Assembly: GCA_963768165.1 (NCBI GenBank)
Contig: CAVYHJ010000002.1
Span: forward strand, 806,001 to 870,000
From: CAVYHJ01 sp963768165 [NCBI: uncultured bacterium]
GTDB taxonomy: Bacteria > UBP4 > UBA4092
Length of the DNA: 64,000 bases
Reading direction: 5' to 3'
Part shown: one piece after another, positions 60,861 to 64,000 of the stretch
Layout: each line of letters begins with the position of its first letter
Numbering within the stretch: position 1 is the first letter of the stretch
Notes under the pieces: model-generated
What the model was told of the DNA's origin: nothing
The model's input: the letters and a program-made list of their open reading frames with translations, nothing else
Databases searched by the model: none
Position numbers and translations under genes: made by a program

Positions 60861-63787
60861 ATAAAATAATAAATCCAGTATATCGAATATTTTTATCTTC
60901 CACTGCCATTGATTTACAGGAACATCGGCAAAAAGTTTCTGATGCCATTTTACGATTGGGAGATTTACCGGTTGCTATGGAGACCTTTAATGCGCAACCA
61001 AATGAACCGGTTGATGTATGTAAACAAAAAATACGGGAATGTAATGCTTTAGTTGTTATGGTAGCCCATCGTTATGGCTGGGTACCAAGTGTTGAAGAGG
61101 GTGGGGATGGGAAAAAAAGTATTACTTGGATTGAAGTAGAAACTGCTCTTGAAGAAAAGATTCCTGTATTTGCCTTTCTTGTGGATATGAATTATGGCTG
61201 GACTCAGCCTAAGGAACAGGACCTTCTTGTAAAAGCAGAAAAAGAAATAGATATTGCAGAAGTTGTCAAAAAAGTTCAGGCACTTAAAGATTTTCGTACC
61301 TTTCTTGAGAGTCAAGCTGGACTGACTCGGGATATATTCACAACACCAGAAGATTTAGCTTTAAAAGTAGCCACTAGTTTATCAACTAATATAAGGAAAA
61401 CACTACTTGAACCTGATAAAACTCTCAGAAAAAGAATATTTGAATTCCGTGTAGTTCACCCCCTACAGCCAGCCCCCCATTTTCGCGGCAGGGAAGAATT
61501 GTTAAAGGACTTACAACTATGGTGGGAAAACCCAGTCACCCCTGACCGGGTTCGTTCTCTAGTTGCTATTGGTGGTACAGGTAAAACGGCTGTTATTGAA
61601 TGTTTTTTAGCAAATATCCAAAAAGATAAATTGAGAGGAAGTGTTTTGGTATGGTCGTTTTATGAAGAACCGAATACCGATGACTTTTTACGAGAAACCT
61701 GTATTCTTTTTGCCGGAGAAGAGGGGGAAGGAGTAGGTGGACGGTTGGAACGATTGGAACGTGCTTTATCCGGCAATGAACCACATTTATTAGTGTTGGA
61801 TGGATTGGAACGAGTACAATCTGAAGGCAAGACAGGACGAGCAAAAGGGGATTTGGAAGATCACCGAATAAGGAATCTGCTGCGTTCAATAGCAAGTGGT
61901 TTGGGACGGACACGTGCTGTAATAACATCTCGGTTTAAACTTAGTGATCTGGAACAATGGGAAGGAGCGGGTTATCGGAGTATACCATTGGATGAATTGG
62001 ATAAAAAGACAGCAGTAAGTGTACTTCAGGCATGGGGTGTTAAGGGTGATGAAAAACAATTATTAAGATTGGCTGAGTCGGTAGGTCGGCATGCGCTATC
62101 TGTATCAGTTCTCGGTTCCTATTTGAATCATTACTGTCACGGCGACCCGGAAGGTGCAAAAGAATTTAGGCTGGATGAAATATCTGAGGATGAATCCCAG
62201 GCTGCCAAACTTGGACGAATATTAGCGGGATATGCAAAAAGCTTATCTGAAGAAGAACGTGACCTATTAATAAGATTATCGGTTTTCCCTAAAGGTGTTT
62301 CAATAGAATTACTTGGTTACCTAATTGATGCAGGGGGTGAAATTGCAGGAGCATTAATAGGGTGTAATCAAACTAAACTCTTGAAACTTTCTGAACGTTT
62401 GCATCAACAAGGACTAGTGTATACCTATTATCTACGAAATAGCATTACATATACTGCGCACCCGTTTTTAAGGGAATATTTTCGTAATTTGCTGGGCGTT
62501 CCACCTGAAAAAATTCATGAAGTTGTTAGAACCAAACTGGCAATTGGTCTTGATAGCAAACCTAAAACAAAACCTCGCGAAACAAATATTTTGGATAGAT
62601 ATGAAGCATTGATTGAGCAGACTATTTTGGCAGGACATTTTCAAGAGGCGTATGATTTGTATTTTAATGTAATGGGTGGAGAAGGGCGTCGAGGGCATCT
62701 TTATCATACATTAGGTGATTATGGTCGAATTATACGCATAGCATCACTCTTTTCAGAAGATGGTGAACCTAAACATATTGGTGAGAAACTTCCTATATGG
62801 TGTCGAGGTTACTTATTTAATACTTATGCACTGGCTGCACAGGCACAGGGAGATTTAAATCTAGCAGAGCTGTGCTGTGACATAGCGAATGAAATGGCTC
62901 GAAAAAACAAAGATTGGGAAAATCTCTCTCAAGGACTTCAAAATAGTGCTGTGTATGCAATGGTTCGAGGCTCTTTTCCAAGAGCAAAAAAACTTCTGAT
63001 GGAATCTCTAGAATATGCTGAAAAAGATGATGCCTTTGTAAGAAATACCAGCTATGTTCGTTTAGCTTTCACCTGTCATGCCCTTGGTGAAATCTTGGAC
63101 GCACAGAAATATTTCAAAATAGCAATAGAAATAAAAGGGGAATTTTTATCTGCAAATAGTGGTATTAAAGAATCCGAACATCTCTTTGCTCTCGGAGATA
63201 AAAAGACTGCTTATGAACGTACCAAGGCTAACCTGACTGTAAGTGAAATAATTGAATCGCCAAGAGATATATCATTATGTCATATATTACTGGGTATACT
63301 CTCTCTTCCTGATTCAATAATAGAAGCTCGAAAATACCTTCAAAAAACCCGGGATTGGACTGATAAATCCGGGCATATGGAATGTATTATCCGTTCCCAT
63401 ATTTTAGCTGGAGAAATTGCTTTTTGTTCAAAGGACTATCCAAGTGCATTAACCGAGGCTGTGACAGGACTTAATCACGCAGAGAGCTGTGGTTATGGAC
63501 AATTTGCTATTGATTTGTTATTACTATTAGCAAAAATATATTTAGCGATACCTGATTATCGATCAGCCCTTGGTAATGCTCGTAAAGCTCTTGACCGTTC
63601 CCAGCATCCCGATTGCCAATATGCCTGGGGTGAAGCCAATGCGCTTCATCTTTGTGGAGTATGCCACAAAAATTTGAGTGAACCGGAACTTGCTAAACAG
63701 CGTCTGGAAGCCGCATATGCTATACGCAAAAGGATTCAACACCCTGATGCTGAGGAAACACGAAAGATACTCGAAGAATTAAAATAG
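60857..63787 (+). CDS. DUF4062-STAND NTPase-TPR protein
   Basis: Three parts: an N-terminal DUF4062 domain (residues about 8-110: YRIFLSSTAIDLQEHRQKVSDAIL...MVAHRYGWVP), and then a STAND-type NTPase. The NTPase has Walker A SLVAIGGTGKTAVIECFL near 238-245, Walker B PHLLVLDGLERV near 311-320 and a sensor/winged-helix region. The last 400 residues are helical TPR-like repeats. DUF4062 is distantly TIR-like and is found in NACHT/NB-ARC proteins tied to signalling and antiphage systems. It overlaps the DegT gene by 4 bp, an unusual partner. A defence role is inference only. Confidence 0.85.
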   Translation: MNKIINPVYRIFLSSTAIDLQEHRQKVSDAILRLGDLPVAMETFNAQPNEPVDVCKQKIRECNALVVMVAHRYGWVPSVEEGGDGKKSITWIEVETALEEKIPVFAFLVDMNYGWTQPKEQDLLVKAEKEIDIAEVVKKVQALKDFRTFLESQAGLTRDIFTTPEDLALKVATSLSTNIRKTLLEPDKTLRKRIFEFRVVHPLQPAPHFRGREELLKDLQLWWENPVTPDRVRSLVAIGGTGKTAVIECFLANIQKDKLRGSVLVWSFYEEPNTDDFLRETCILFAGEEGEGVGGRLERLERALSGNEPHLLVLDGLERVQSEGKTGRAKGDLEDHRIRNLLRSIASGLGRTRAVITSRFKLSDLEQWEGAGYRSIPLDELDKKTAVSVLQAWGVKGDEKQLLRLAESVGRHALSVSVLGSYLNHYCHGDPEGAKEFRLDEISEDESQAAKLGRILAGYAKSLSEEERDLLIRLSVFPKGVSIELLGYLIDAGGEIAGALIGCNQTKLLKLSERLHQQGLVYTYYLRNSITYTAHPFLREYFRNLLGVPPEKIHEVVRTKLAIGLDSKPKTKPRETNILDRYEALIEQTILAGHFQEAYDLYFNVMGGEGRRGHLYHTLGDYGRIIRIASLFSEDGEPKHIGEKLPIWCRGYLFNTYALAAQAQGDLNLAELCCDIANEMARKNKDWENLSQGLQNSAVYAMVRGSFPRAKKLLMESLEYAEKDDAFVRNTSYVRLAFTCHALGEILDAQKYFKIAIEIKGEFLSANSGIKESEHLFALGDKKTAYERTKANLTVSEIIESPRDISLCHILLGILSLPDSIIEARKYLQKTRDWTDKSGHMECIIRSHILAGEIAFCSKDYPSALTEAVTGLNHAESCGYGQFAIDLLLLLAKIYLAIPDYRSALGNARKALDRSQHPDCQYAWGEANALHLCGVCHKNLSEPELAKQRLEAAYAIRKRIQHPDAEETRKILEELK

Positions 63788-63825
63788 CTTCAAAAACGTA
63801 ATATTTCTTCCTTTTAAAAAAAAAG

Positions 63826-63866
63826 GCATCGGGAATAGGTGGAACAAAAGTTCCCGATGCATCTTT
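63826..63866. repeat. family B repeat, copy at window end
   Basis: GCATCGGGAATAGGTGG ... AAAAGTTCCCGATGCATCTTT, nearly identical to 40593-40633, with inverted GCATCGGGAA/TTCCCGATGC ends. It follows the STAND gene and may act as its 3' hairpin. Confidence 0.8.
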
Positions 63867-63875
63867 AAGTGTGAA

Positions 63876-63908
63876 GGAATCGGACGTGTTATTTTCACGT
63901 CCGATTCC
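63876..63908. repeat. perfect 13-bp inverted repeat at window end
   Basis: GGAATCGGACGTG and CACGTCCGATTCC flank a 7-base loop. It stands just after the family B repeat. No T-run follows. The remaining 90 bases of the window show no gene. Confidence 0.7.
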
Positions 63909-64000
63909 GGGAGCAACAAAGAGAAGATCTCTTTACTTCTTGGAATATGGTGGATTTCAGCCAGTCAAAAACCTTGACCATTGGGGAGGGGATTTTAAAT

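Noticed and set aside
1-64000. tRNA, rRNA and CRISPR arrays
   Set aside because: Looked for cloverleaf, CCA ends, conserved rRNA stretches and regularly spaced direct repeats by eye; none found. The dispersed palindromes are not spaced like CRISPR repeats.

Overview
The window is a 64 kb piece of a chromosome from an uncultured-looking Gram-negative bacterium. An outer membrane and LPS-type envelope are indicated by a heptosyltransferase-like glycosyltransferase, two O-antigen-ligase-like proteins, a TolC/RND/membrane-fusion efflux set and many Sec signal peptides. The MEP pathway (dxr), FabV, MiaB, MnmA and a complete rimP-nusA-infB-rbfA-truB-rpsO-pnp cluster are ordinary bacterial equipment. 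I could not assign a phylum. The style (dispersed palindromes, secreted beta-helix proteins, a pseudopilin ending in a short acidic/aromatic tail) fits an environmental candidate phylum better than a well-known genus. No rRNA, tRNA or CRISPR array was found.

Layout. 1-4.6 kb: the 3' end of a secreted repeat protein, then three tandem secreted right-handed beta-helix paralogues, one frameshifted and one with an internally duplicated module. 4.8-8.2 kb: a RelE-type and a BrnT-type toxin-antitoxin module flank waaF-like and Nif3-like genes. 8.2-18.7 kb: an M16 peptidase and the long minus-strand translation/RNA-metabolism cluster, with a promoter and a leader terminator in front of rimP. 18.7-21.2 kb: a gene-poor stretch holding an IS5-family element nested inside an older element. 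21.2-32.7 kb: two O-antigen-ligase/TPR membrane proteins, VanZ, dxr, an acyltransferase, TPR and degenerate HD-GYP proteins, miaB, a frameshifted DUF362 gene and a pseudopilin. 32.7-40.1 kb: a probable copper/silver-type RND efflux locus. 40.1-42.5 kb: a candidate small RNA and an IS110-family transposase. 42.5-46.4 kb: a JAMM protein, a PpiD-like foldase and mnmA. 46.6-49.3 kb: a second IS5 copy and an IS4-family element. 49.4-51.9 kb: three poorly known genes, including a membrane-anchored RadC/JAB protein. 52-64 kb: SDR, methyltransferase, queD, an NrdD-like protein without the glycyl-radical end, fabV, a GT-C-like membrane protein, a DegT aminotransferase and a DUF4062-STAND-TPR protein.

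Themes. (1) Short palindromes are scattered through the window. Two of them lie in frame inside protein genes (the outer-membrane efflux gene and mnmA), in the manner of Rickettsia palindromic elements. (2) IS5 copies sit between inverted-repeat arms. (3) Several proteins keep a fold but have lost key residues (HD-GYP, NrdD-like). (4) Two genes are broken by one-base shifts in G runs, which may be assembly errors. The most interesting candidates for new biology are the NrdD-like protein, the 40.2 kb small RNA, the DUF4062-STAND-TPR protein, the membrane-anchored JAB protein and the in-gene palindromes.
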